Source: Ciona intestinalis
Lineage: Eukaryota; Chordata; Ascidiacea; Phlebobranchia; Cionidae
DNA length: 64,000 nucleotides
NCBI RefSeq assembly: GCF_000224145.3
Contig: NW_004190507.1
Span: 41,370-105,369 of the forward strand
Direction of reading: 5' to 3'
Part shown: positions 1 through 13,300 of the stretch, piece after piece
How the letters are laid out: every line of letters begins with the position of its first letter
Position numbering within the stretch: the stretch's first letter is position 1
Translations under genes and position numbers: made by a program
Notes under the pieces: model-generated
What the model was told of the DNA's origin: nothing
Database searches by the model: none
What the model saw: only the letters and a program-made list of their open reading frames with translations

Positions 1-1358
1 TGTTTTCATTCTCTTTTATCGTCCCAACTTGTAGCAATTAAGAATATTTACTGAAATATATAACTGGATCCTCACGATGATAAAAAAAAATTTTACTTGT
101 TGCTGGGACGCGATTAGAAAGTATCGGAAATTATGTGCTAACGATATTCATCTTGCCCAATGGTATATAACATAACTTGTCACTACAATAAAGAAGATCA
201 TATTTAATTCACGTAGCAAAAAAGATAAAGAAAAAACACAATTATTAGTAAACGACCTTAGTAGTTTTACAGAAGCGTATTCGCTAATATTCAGCATTAC
301 AAACGTTCTATATTAATTACTGTTACTTTCGACTCACAGAAAAAGATTAAAACTACAGTTCGATCATCCGCATTGATAAGTCATTAGTGCGTGATCTACA
401 AATACAACTCTGGACATTTAAAATTTCGAAGAATATTTTTGACCGGATTTTCATGCCGTACGAATCAATATATCCTCCTAGTCCTGAGTTCTGATCTGTA
501 TATTCGCATTCGTTATAAACGTAAAAAAAAGGAAACGTAGATCTAATACAGACTCATTTTCCTCTAAAATGTAATTTGCATCAGTAGCGTATTTGATTTT
601 CTTCTCGTGTTTTTAGTAATTAGCAACCTCATTTACATTCGTCGGGCTACCGTTAATTATGTAAACATTCTTTGTCAATAAAACATTAAAGCGAGTGTCC
701 CATCTTACCCCACCCTACTATATGTCTGTTACAGCATCAGTAAGTAAGATATAAAGTATATTTGGCGCTTCCGTAAAACGACAGTTGAACGATTTGTTGC
801 ATAAAGTATTTAGAATGTAAAAAATGCTTTATACAAGAGAGCTAGCTTTAATAAATGGGAATAAGCCATGTACAACTCCGTGATCGTGTGTTGTATTGTA
901 AACTTACACCAGTTAACCTTGTGCTCCCTTAAAGGTATTCTTATACAGGCTATGTTACCTTATATACAGGTATAATAAAAAGTAACAAATACGATTCAAT
1001 CGATCACTCGAATCTCGAAACATATATGTATAATGTATGTATGATGTTTTATTTACAATAACAAACAACTTTTGCGTTTTTAACAAACAATCTTTACGTT
1101 TCCATTAATACAAGGTTGTGTTCTTTAAAAACTATGTATGAGTCCTTAAATTTATTTAATTTTTCGTCCCCGATACTTATTTTTAGTAAATTCGCCAACT
1201 AGTGATTTCGGCAAAATCAAAACGTTGCGAGTTCGACTTTTCATTTTTTGATCAAAATTGTTTTTTGGTTGCTTAGACTTTTCGGGTTTTATCTTAAATT
1301 TCTGCAGCAAATTAGTGTATTGTGTAACGCTTAGGAAATTTTACCAATAATAATTTAA
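1..1358. other. Upstream region with no recognisable gene
   Basis: AT-rich sequence with no open frame that resembles a protein and no splice-consistent exon chain. Around 691-723 there is one end of the TIR element described at 21184 (the motif GTCCCATCTTACCCCACCC followed by CTACTATAT). The 3' part may hold the CDK11 promoter or 5' UTR, but I see no clear core-promoter motif. Confidence 0.5.
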
Positions 1359-4300
1359 ATGGAGGAAGAAGGCGAAATATTGAATACTGAAGCTTCCCGC
1401 GGTGAAAAACGGTTTGTGGAACTTTTAATACCCGTATTAGTAAAAGTTTGTAACTTAAAATATCTTAGCTCTGGTAATTAAATATATTTAACAATATCAG
1501 TGAAAGTTGAGGTGTAATAATTTTGTACGTTTTTAACCTAATATATTATGCACATGTTGTAACTGTAATGTTGGTGTTTTAACGACTGTTGTTTTGCTGT
1601 TGCTGCTGTATCTTCTGTTTTTTACCATTTTATCTTTTGTGCTGTATTTGAAGACAAAGAAAATTGTAATATAAATTCTAAAATTTTAATGGCGGAATTT
1701 ATTATTTTTGTAATTTTTTAAACCAGAAACTCTACTGCACTTGAAGAAGAAGATTTTGAAGAAACTTTATCGATAAAACCTCCCCCAGTTTCGAATAAAA
1801 AACATAAACGACACAAAAAACATAAAACAAATAAAGACGACAAAAAAAGAAAACACGGCAAAACCAAATCTGAAGATGGGAATGAAAACGATAAAGGTAA
1901 ATGTATAAAGAGAGCATGAGGTCTAAGCGATGTCTTGTTGGTAATTTTAATATGACAAGGTGAAGTGTTGTGAGATGCGTAACCTAAAATAAAAAAAATT
2001 NNNNNNNNNNNNNNNNNNNNNNNNNNNNNNNNNNNNNNNNNNNNNNNNNNNNNNNNNNNNNNNNNNNNNNNNNNNNNNNNNNNNNNNNNNNNNNNNNNNN
2101 NNNNNNNNNNNNNNNNNNNNNNNNNNNNNNNNNNNNNNNNNNNNNNNNNNNNNNNNNNNNNNNNNNNNNNNNNNNNNNNNNNNNNNNNNNNNNNNNNNNN
2201 NTACGCATTTCGCAACACTTCATCTTGTCATATTAAAACTACTAATAAGACACCGCTTACAAGTAGCATCATAAATCTTCTATTTAATAGGAACACTAAA
2301 TTTTGATTGTTATTTTATTACGAGAATCATCCAGGTTTTTATGTGAATATTATTCAGATCTAACCTCAAACACAAAAGATATTGAATCAAAACACCGCGG
2401 TAACGATTATTCTGATTCGTTAATACGTCGTTCTCCTGACCAATCAGATTCATGGAAACGAGACAGGTAAGTTAGTTTCATTTTTATTTTATTTGTTAGT
2501 ATTCATTTAAACAGAAAAATTAAGCGAAAGTTTCATATATTTTGCATAGTCTATGATTATACATTTATTTATTATTTAAGATAGTTGACTCAAAATCTTT
2601 TCCTAAATTCACAGATCTTTTTTTCTTAGATTTACTTTTGATAAAACGATTTTAAGGCTGTAGCACACGTAGACACTTTTTTAGTCTATTTTATTGAATT
2701 TGCATTTGGTTTATGTTAAGCTAAAAATATATTAATAATGTTTCTTGAAATTATTTCAGGAGCCACAGGCAATCAGATACACGTGCGCACGATCGATCGA
2801 AATCGCATGAATATAAATCAAGGGAAGGGTAAGAAACTATTCGTTCTTGTGTGTAGGTATGTAAGGTACCTACTTATACATTTTCATAAGGTTACATGTT
2901 TCATGTATCCTCATGGTAAGAAACATGTATATTACACCCATATATGTTTAGATTTCGAATTTGGGCACTTCTTTCCAAGGTAAAAGCTAGTTTGGGTGTA
3001 AAGCTGGGGTTATGAAACCTATGATGTCACCCCAGGAACCATTAACAGTGCTTTCATCTCTCATGACACGTCCCTAGTTATGCTATTGTGGTGGCCCGTC
3101 GTGTGTGTGTGCGCCGCAGCGTACACGAGTGCCTTTTTTCTACAGTTATCTGCTGTATAAATATTAAATATCCCCTCCTGTGTTGATTCGCAATAAAACA
3201 TAATGCAACCGCTACGCTATAATACATTACAATAACCTGATGATACCAAATTTACCTCCAAGTCCATTAAACCCATATCTCCTCCATCAGAGATCGTCCA
3301 AGGTCCGGTGGGTACCCAAGCCGTGGTTACCGAGCCGACCACGACCGTCCCCGTGACGACCGCTTCCCTCGCCCCAGAGATGACAGGGGAATCCCCTCCC
3401 GACCCCGACCGGGTGAAGACGCAAGGTCGAGAATTAATTCAAGACGAGAACTCGGTGCGTTCGTTTATTTTTGATCTAAATGTTGTTTCTATTCTATGCA
3501 GATTATAATATGCTTGCATAAACTGACAAATGGCTACCTTAGAGGGAGTATGAGAGAAGTTTAATAATTTATGGAAAGATTTTATAATATTTGATTCCAT
3601 TATAGCAAAACACAAAGCTCCGTTAATTGTTCGACAATATGATGACGCGAACAAGCAAAGAAAAGATAAAGTTGATGAAAAAAGTAAGTCCTTGTTTTGT
3701 TGGGCGGAACATTTATTGGCGGATAATGGAACAAATTTGTCCTAGGTCCTAGGTCCTCAAGGACCTCACCCATATAACAGGGTACTATAGAATTTTCCTA
3801 TTTAACATAGAAATCATCATTTTGTTTAATCAAGATAAAGAAAAACAGGTTTTATATTCAGCGTTGTTACGGTTGTTGGTGTATGTTTCTCAGGGCAAGA
3901 CACTTGGCCCCATTGGTCACTAATAGGTTGTTAGTCATACAGAAAAACGATCACTCTCACCCATATGTGGGAACTTGTAAGGGGGCACGAGGTGTATGAA
4001 ACAGAACTACCGTGTTATAACGACTGTTGTTGCCCCAACATTGTGGATAAATAAGTTACATGCGTGGTAACTCGTAAGCGGGATAAGGTGTATGAAACAA
4101 CACTTGTTTTATTCCAAAGAGGTTCCACCATGTTTGATATAAACAAACATCCAACCTCCCACAGACAAACACGAACGTTCGATTTCATCTTCAGTCGTCG
4201 TCACAGGGAACAGGAAGCTTGAAGCTGGGGAAGAAAAAAGGAACAGTTTAGGTTTGTAGTAGTTGTTGAACACGGGTTTCTAACTTTAAACCAGCAGTTC

Positions 4301-7300
4301 CCAGCCTATAGTAAGCGGTTTCAAGCCTATAGTACCAGTTGTCTTACATTAAGATCTTCCAGGTGGTACGCGAGCGACTGTTTAGGTTTAATAAATAAAC
4401 AGATTAACAGGAATAAAATATCTTGGCTGTGTGATTAGGTTACTTAAGTATAACAGTTTTCATCATGCTTAAATCTAACTTTTCCATAAGGGGCCTCCAG
4501 CCCTCCACCCATGTAGTAGTTATACAGTTTGTATGCTTAGAAGTTATTACCCCACCATTGAAACATTAACTACATGTTACTAATCACAGATGAAACAAAA
4601 CTGAAACAACAACGAAGGGAAATCAGGATCTCACCCCAAGGTAAGAAGTTGGAAATATTGAAGAAGAACAAAGATATTGTGGAAGAAATTGTCAGCAGTG
4701 AAAATTCATCAGGTAAATCAGTTTCCTCTGGTTTAGTAGTTTGTATACCATGTCTAGTTTGTGTTAGTTGCACGGTAGGAGTGGTTTCTGTTGGTCCAAG
4801 CAACTTACAAGTTTGGTAATATTTGTGGATGGCATCATATGTTTTATGTCTCCGGTTTTATGCCATAAAATGTATTTTTCTTTTGGTAAAGGGCTATACA
4901 AAACAGCCCCGAAGTAAGCAGTAAACACACATTAATTAATATTTAATACAATCCAACTTACTCAGCAATGTGATCCCAGATTTTAGTAAAATTAAATCAA
5001 AACATTGGATGATTTATCACTAAAAGTTTACCAAACGCCGCTATATTTGTTTTTATATAGCTTTTATCAAGCATATATATAGTGGTGGTTATTTGCATAG
5101 ATATAAATGCTTAATGATGATAATTGTCACAGACTCCTCAGCATCCAGCGATAGTGAAAGCGAGAATGATAAACCTGAAGTTGAAGAGCAAGATGAAGAA
5201 GAAGAGACAAATATCCAGGTGAATAATGAAGGCAGTGGTTTCCGACCGATTTTATCTTTTTAGTCGATATTTCATTTTATATCCACTCTATAAATTTAGT
5301 TTTCTGAAAACTCATTTTCGTTATTGCTTCTATTTAAGTCTTTAAGTAAGAGAAACCAAACTTTCATTAATAATTAGCTCTGCAGCTTCTTCTAATATAA
5401 AAACGCCAAATTCCCGCTTTAAAAAACTCCCTCTTTTCCAGAACTCACTAAGCAAAGGTAAGGTTGTGGTTGTGGCGTTGGGGCATGGGAACCAGTAAAC
5501 GAATAGTAACATTTGTGGTATAACGATGCAGAAACATCGGTGCCCATATTATTAAACTGCAAGAGGATCTCTGTTATCCACAATATTATTTTGTTTATAT
5601 GTCTGTTTTCATTTTTTTGCTATTTTATGGTTTGTTTTTACCCATTTTTATCATATGCGTTCCTTCGTTTATAATTCACCTTTTCAAATTTTTAATTTCT
5701 GTTTCGAATACATTTGTTATTTTTATGTTTTAGGATGAATCTGCAACTCAGAGTGACGAAGACACTGCCGCGTCATCGTCAAATTCATCGTCGGCTGAAG
5801 AAGTGGGCGAGTCAGCAAATTCTGAAGATGATGAGTCAGCATCCGAGGAATCAGGAGATGAGTCGGCAGAAATGAGCGCAGAGGATGAAGGTTTAGAATC
5901 GTCTGTGGAGAGTTTAAATAAAACAATGATTTAAAAAAAAACTTTTAAAAAGTTTTAATAATTCTTAAAAATGGTTTAGAATGCCCTTGAAGTTTTTTTT
6001 AAGTTTATTAATTCTTATGCCTAGATAAACATGCTTGAAAACCGTTTATATATTTTTGCTCTAACTGGGTTATAACATCCTGGGTGTCAGGTTAATGGGC
6101 CAAATTTTGTCTAAATCACAGGTGCCCAACAAGGACCTCATCCATATAGAATCAAATTATTTCTTGATCGTCACATTTTTAACCCTTTGTTTCAAAGATC
6201 CGTCATCAAGATTTGATTCCCCGGGCAAGGATGATCATCTTGATGAGGATGAGGAGCATAATGATGAGGATGCGAACACACCGGAGCACGAGGTGGATGT
6301 GCATGAGGAGATACAAGGTACGTACACCGCAGTACAGTATATGATGCTGAGGCGAAGATTAATCATTGAAATAATAAAACCTGGGAGATTTTAAACCTCA
6401 TTAACCTTTAAGACTTTAAATTCCTTTTATGAAACTACTCTTTTGGCAAAAATAAACCTAAAGTTTGTTTTGACACGATTTTTCATCTGTTGTACAATGA
6501 CACTTTGTCAACGTGTAACCTTGTAGTATACGTTGTTGCTGCCGGGTGTATTATAAGTGAAAAAGATCTTCTGGCAATTGTTTATGTTGTTATAAAAAAG
6601 CAGGCGGAACGTCGGTCCTTTTAAGATTACAAAACAAACAATTACCACAAAATCCTTTCACAATTATAATAATCTTGCTATAAAACGAAGAAACAATGGT
6701 GAGAACAACTTTATATCCATTTTGCCAGANNNNNNNNNNNNNNNNNNNNNNNNNNNNNNNNNNNNNNNNNNNNNNNNNNNNNNNNNNNNNNNNNNNNNNN
6801 NNNNNNNNNNNNNNNNNNNNNNNNNNNNNNNNNNNNNNNNNNNNNNNNNNNNNNTACGTGGATAAATAAGTTACATGCGTGGTAACTCGTAAGCGGGCAC
6901 GGGGTGTATGAAACAGAACACCCGTGTTATAACGACTGTTGCTGCCCCAACATATGTGGATAAATAAGTTACATGCGTGGTAACTCGTAAGCGGGATAAG
7001 GTGTTTGAAACAACACTTGTTTTATTCCAAAGTGGTTCCACCATGTTTGATATAAACAAACATCCAAACTCCCACAGACAAACACGAACGTTCGATTTCA
7101 TCTTCAGTCGTCGTCACAGGGAACAGGAAGGTTGAAGCTGGGGAAGAAAAAAGGAACAGTTTAGGTTTGTAGTAGTTGTTGAACACGGGTTTTTAACTTT
7201 AAACCAGCAGTTTCCAGCCTATAGTTGTCTTACATTAAGATCTTCCAGGTGGTACGCGAGCGACTGTTTAGGTTTAATAAATAAACAGATTAACAGGAAT

Positions 7301-10300
7301 AAAATATCTTGGCTGTGTGATCAGGTTACTTAAGTATAACAGTTTTCATCATGCTTAAATCTAACTTTTGCATAAGGGGCCTCCACCCATGTAGTATTTA
7401 TACAGTTTGTATGCTTAAGTTATAACCCCACCATTAAAACACTAACTACATGTCACTAATCACAGATGAAACAAAACTGAAACAACAACGAATGGAAGTC
7501 AGGAGGATCTCACCCCAAGGTAAGAAGTTGGAAATATTGAAGAAGAATAAAGATATTGTAGAAGAAATTGTCAGCAGTGAAAATTCATCAGGTAAATCAG
7601 TTTCCTCTTAGTAGTTTGTATACCATGTGTAGTTTGTGTTAGTTGCATGGTAGGAGTGGTTTCTGTTGGTCTAAGTAACTTACAAGTGTGGTAATATTTG
7701 TGGATGGCATCATATGTTTTATGTCTCCGGTTTTATGCCATAAAATGTTTTCCTCTGTTAAAGGGCTATACAAAACAGCACCAAAGTAAGCAGTAAATAC
7801 ACATTAACTAATATTTAATACAATCTAACTTACTCAACAATGTGATCCCAGATTTTAGTAAAATTAAATCAAAACATTGGATGATTTATCACTAAAAGTT
7901 TACCAAACGCCGCTATATTTGTTTTTATATAGCTTGATTATCAAGCATATATATAGTGTTGGTTATTTGCATAAATGCTTTATGATGATAATTGTCGCAG
8001 ACTCCTCAGCATCCAGCGATAGTGAAAGCGAGAATGAAAAACCTGAAGTTGAAGAACAAGATGAAGAAGAAGAGACAAATATCCAGGTGAATAATAAAGG
8101 CAGTGGTTTCCGACCGTTTTCATCTTTTTAGTCGATATTTCATTTCATATCCACTCTATAAATTTAGTTTTCTGAAAACTCATTTTCGTTATTACTTCTA
8201 TTTAAGTCTTGAAGAGGAACCAAGCTTTCGTTAATAATTAGCTCTGCAGCTTCTTCTAATATAAAAACCCCAAATCCCCGCTTTAAAAAACTCCCTCCTT
8301 TCCAGGACTCACTAAGCAAAGGTAAGGTTGTGGCATTGGGTCATGGGAACCAGTAAACGAATAGTAACATTTGTGGTATAACGATGCAGAAACATCGGTG
8401 CCCATAGTAATAAACTGCAAGAGGATCTCTATTATCCACATTATTATTTTGTTTATATGTCTGTTTTCATTTTTTTGCTATTTTATGGTTTGTTTTTTAC
8501 CCATTTTTATCATATGCGTTCCTTCGTTTATAGTTCACCTTTTCAAATTTTTAATTTCTGTTTCGAATACATTTGTTATTTTTATGTTTTAGGATGAATC
8601 TGCAACTCAGAGTGACGAAGAAACTGCCGCGTCATCGTCAAATTCATCGTCGGCTGAAGAAGTGGGCGAGTCAGCAAATTCTGAAGATGATGAGTCAGCA
8701 TCCGAGGAATCAGGAGATGAGTCGGCAGAAATGAGCGCAGAGGAAGAAGGTTTAGGATCCTCTGTGGAGAGTTTAAATAAAACAATGATTAAAAAAAACT
8801 TTTAAAAAGTTCTAAAAATGGTTAAAAATGCACTTTAGAAAAGAAAGAAAGTATAAGTTTTTTTTAGTTTATTAATTCTTATGCCTAGATAAACATGCTT
8901 GAAAACAGTTTATATATTTTTGCTCTAACTGGGTTATAACACCCTGGGTGTCAGGTAAATGGCCCAAATTTTGTCTAAATCACAGGTGCCCAACAAGGAC
9001 CTCATCCATATAGAATCAAATTATTTCTTGATCGTCACATTTTTAACCCTTTGTTTCAAAGATCCGTCATCAAGATTTGATTCCCCGGGCAAGGATGATC
9101 GTCTTGATGAGGATGAGGAGCATAACGATGAGGATGCGAACACACCAGAGCATGAGGTGGATGTGCATGAGGAGATACAAGGTACGTACACCGCAGTACA
9201 GTATATGATGCTGAGGCGAAGATTAATCATTGAAATAATAAAACCTGGGAGATTTTAAACCACATTAACCTTTAAGACTTTAAATTCCTTTTATGAAACT
9301 ACTCTTTTGGCAAAAATAAACTTAAAGTTTGTTTTGACACGATGTTTCATCTGTTGTACAATGACACTTTGTCAACGTGTAACCTTGTAGTATTGTTGCT
9401 GCCGGGTGTATTATAAGTGAAAGAGATCTTCTGGCAATTGTTTATGTTGTTGGAACGTCTGTCCTTTTAAGATTACAAAACAAACAATTACCACAAAATC
9501 CTTTCACAATTATAATAATCTTGCTATAAAACGAATGAAACAATGGTGACAATCAACTTTATGCTTATTTTGCCAGAAAAGTAATTCAAATGTTCCGCCA
9601 TACACGGCAGCGACTTTAATTCCACAAACATTGATTTGAATTTAATCGGTTTCCTGGTTTGCAAGGCAGTGGTGCAGCCAGGTATTAAACTAAATGTCAC
9701 CAAATATATATAGAAGTAACTCTAACATGATAGGGTCTTATGTATAATATATAATTTGTCTAAAATTAACTTTTATCTATTAGTAATGTTAAAGTAAGTG
9801 GCAAATGAGATGCTGATTAACCCAAATTAGGCAACAATTAAATCAGACTTGGCCAGTTTAATTACTAAACCACAAATTTCCCTTCGTGTGATTTGCCCAT
9901 TGTCTCTTATATAATAGAATGTATTACTTACAGCCAACCAGTAACTCACAGCCAAATACTGTTTAATGCAATGTAGAAAACTCCTGGGTAGCGCTAGGTT
10001 TTATCATTTATAACCTTGAATGGTTTGCCCCATATTTAAAAAAAGATTACCCGGGTTAGCCTGCCCCCCAACCACCCCAGGTTTGGTGCCACCAATGCTT
10101 ATTTATATAATCATACCACTGGCTGTACCACTGTGTGCCTACTTAGCAAGGTAGGGCTGTTGTTTACGTTCATATTCCCATGGTGCTGTGTCTTTGTTTC
10201 AGGTCGCGGACTCTACAGTGGGGGTTACCTCGGCGACCCGACTGTGAAGGGGTTTCCCCTTGGAATTCCCAGCGGGATTTCCCCAAGAACACAATTACTT

Positions 10301-13300
10301 TACCATAACCTAAAATTTGCCGATTTTTTCGTCCCCAAACGCAGATCCTGAGCTTCCTTTCTACCTCCCTGCCATCCAGGGCTGCAGGAGCGTTGATGAA
10401 TTCCAGTGTCTTAATCGAATCGAGGAAGGAACCTACGGTGTCGTTTATCGCGCAAAGGATAAAAAGACAGGTTTAGATTGGACGCGGCGTATGCGGTTTT
10501 ATAATATAGGGTGAAACAGTTAATGGACATTACAACCTAGGTGTTTGGGGTAATAACTAACTCTAGCCTAAATTTAAGGTCGCATGGTTCGTTACCCTGT
10601 GGAACCTCATCCACATAGAATAAGTTGATGTTCTGATTATTTCTGTATGTACTTAAAGTTTAGTTTTTGTATTAACAACAGAAAACAATAATTTATAAAG
10701 AACTTTAGCCTAGGCCTATTATAATTAGCACCATGTTTGTTGTAAGGTTTGTATGTTGGTGGATAGTGGGTTAAACAACATTTAATTTTCACTGTGGGTG
10801 GCAGGTTTTATTTAGGGGGCTTTAACAATATTTGGTTTGGTATTTTTTCACCAAAGCAAAATTTGTTGGTACTTCGCGAGCCGATTAAACAAACACACAC
10901 AGAAAAAAAAAGTAAGTCGAGCAACAGTATAGATATTTCTTTGCGTTTTTTTTACATCGAAAGGCAAGGTGATATTTTCTTAAAGAATAAACTAAGAAAT
11001 GTATTTAGATTACAGCTTAGCTCAGGGTAGCAAAACAAATACAATATTACAACCAACTATTTAATGTGCCCGTACTTCCGCAGATAATGTGGTTGCATTG
11101 AAGAGATTGAAGATGGAGAAGGAACGTGAAGGTTTCCCCATCACGTCCCTCCGTGAAGTTTGTACGCTGCTCAAGGCTCATCATCCTAACTGTGTGAGGG
11201 TTCAGGTAAAGTAGAATGAAAAACTCCAGGATCTTCCACTCTGATATTATTCATAGGAGAAATATTCCGTTACTTTTGTTATCAAGCACAATATAAATAA
11301 ATTTTAAAATAAAAAAAAGTCCGATTGGAAATGGACGTTTTTATACCAATAGAGCTGCTAAATAGATTGTTTACGTAATAGAGTTGTTGCATTTTGGTTA
11401 AACCCAAATGAAATCAACCTTTTAGCTATCTTTCAATCCCAATAATTGTAGTTTTCCTTTTAATTCCCAGGAAATAGTAGTCGGTTCAAACGTGGACAAA
11501 ATCTACATCGTCATGGATTACGTGGAACATGATCTTAAAAGTTTGATGGAAACCATGAAGCAGCCTTTTCTTACTGGTGAGATGTTTTGTAGAAGTAAAT
11601 ATACAAACTATTTGTAAACATGCGTTTGAACCTGTGGTAGCCCCCAACAAAATGTTATAAATGCAGGGGAGGCAGGGATAGTTAGACACACAATCCTGTG
11701 AAATAAATTTAACTTATTGGTTGTAATGTTTACTGATTAATGCAGTGCAGAAAATTGTAGGGTTGACCTGCCCACCCTGCCACCCCAGGTTTGGTGCCTA
11801 TGTTTGGTGTCTGTACACACATAATAAATTGCTGTCAGTTTGCAGAAAAACATATTTGACCTTTTTGTAATTGGTGTAAAGTTGTAAACCATTCAAAAAA
11901 ACATATTGGGCAATCTATAGTGTTGAAATATTTGGGAGCCTTGGGTTAATGGTTCAAGTCTTACCGTGGCTAGTTTTTAAACCTCATTTCTTCCAGGTGA
12001 AGTAAAAACACTGATGATTCAGCTGCTACAAGGTGTTCACCATCTCCATGACAACTGGATATTACATAGAGATCTTAAAACATCAAACCTACTGTTGAGT
12101 CATAGAGGAATATTGAAGATAGGTGAATGGGGTTTATGATGTCATAATATTAACACATACCTCACATTTGCATTATATTATATACAAGTAATATAATTGT
12201 ATTTTGACCCTGATCCAATGCTCATGAAGTTGGACGATTCTCGTAACAGAATAACAGTCAGGATCAAGTGATACGAAATAAATATCAAACTAAAATTAAC
12301 TTTGCTAAAGTTTGTTCCATCAAAATCTCGTTCAAAAAAGACTGAGTAGGCCATTTTATTAAAAAAATATTTTCTTTTTAAAACTATTCATTGGGCTTGA
12401 TTTTTGTGTAATAGGTATTTTGTTGTACTGAATCTATTCTACATTCATGTTATTTCATTTATTCTATTTTAATTTAATATAATAGTTTTAACATCAGGTT
12501 CAATAAGTTGTGTCCTATATGACTTTCTACTTGAAATTTGTAACAAGATACATCTTGTTGGACCTAATTTTGTACGTTACACATTTAGTAATGTTTAACC
12601 CATTATATATCACACATCAGTGTATTGGTTTAATTTGTAGTGACAAGTTCTCAAAAGCCCATCACATTAATTCATAAAAGTAACATAATTTAAGTTCCTT
12701 ACCCTTTATTATTCCACCCCAGGTGACTTTGGATTAGCCCGTGAATATGGTTCCCCGTTAAAACCATACACCCCTATAGTTGTTACATTGTGGTACAGAT
12801 GCCCAGAGTTGCTGCTTGGAGCGAAGGTGATTATTATTAATCCTAACCAACATAGCAGACATATTGCTGACCAACTGTATCTGCCAACTAAATAGGTTTA
12901 CATGGTGATAAGTAAAAAACCATTTTTTGATCAATCGTTTTACGCAATTCTCCCCCACACATACATGTTAGTTAGAAAAACCAAATCAAGGGTTGTTCAC
13001 AACAGAGTTTTATAAACTGTCTCAGTTGTTTCTTCCCACTTTTACACCGCATGATGTTTTTCATCATTAAAAAAAATACAAAATTTAAGTTGCGTCAACT
13101 TTTATCAAATTATTCCTGCTATTTTTGTAATCTGTCCTGGTTAAAAGCCCAACAGGCTGTAAAACACCCCCTTCCTCCAGGAATATTCAACAGCAGTTGA
13201 CATGTGGAGCGTGGGCTGTATTTTCGCAGAATTCCTCAACAAGAAACCATTGTTCCCTGGAAAATCTGAAACAATGCAACTCAATCTTATATTTAAGGTA

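Noticed and set aside
1718-2223. Minus-strand frames running through the N gap
   Set aside because: They depend on unread bases and are antisense to CDK11 exon 2.
5723-5926. Minus-strand frames opposite the CDK11 acidic exons (also 8582-8785)
   Set aside because: They are antisense shadows of Glu/Ser-rich coding sequence with no independent start context.
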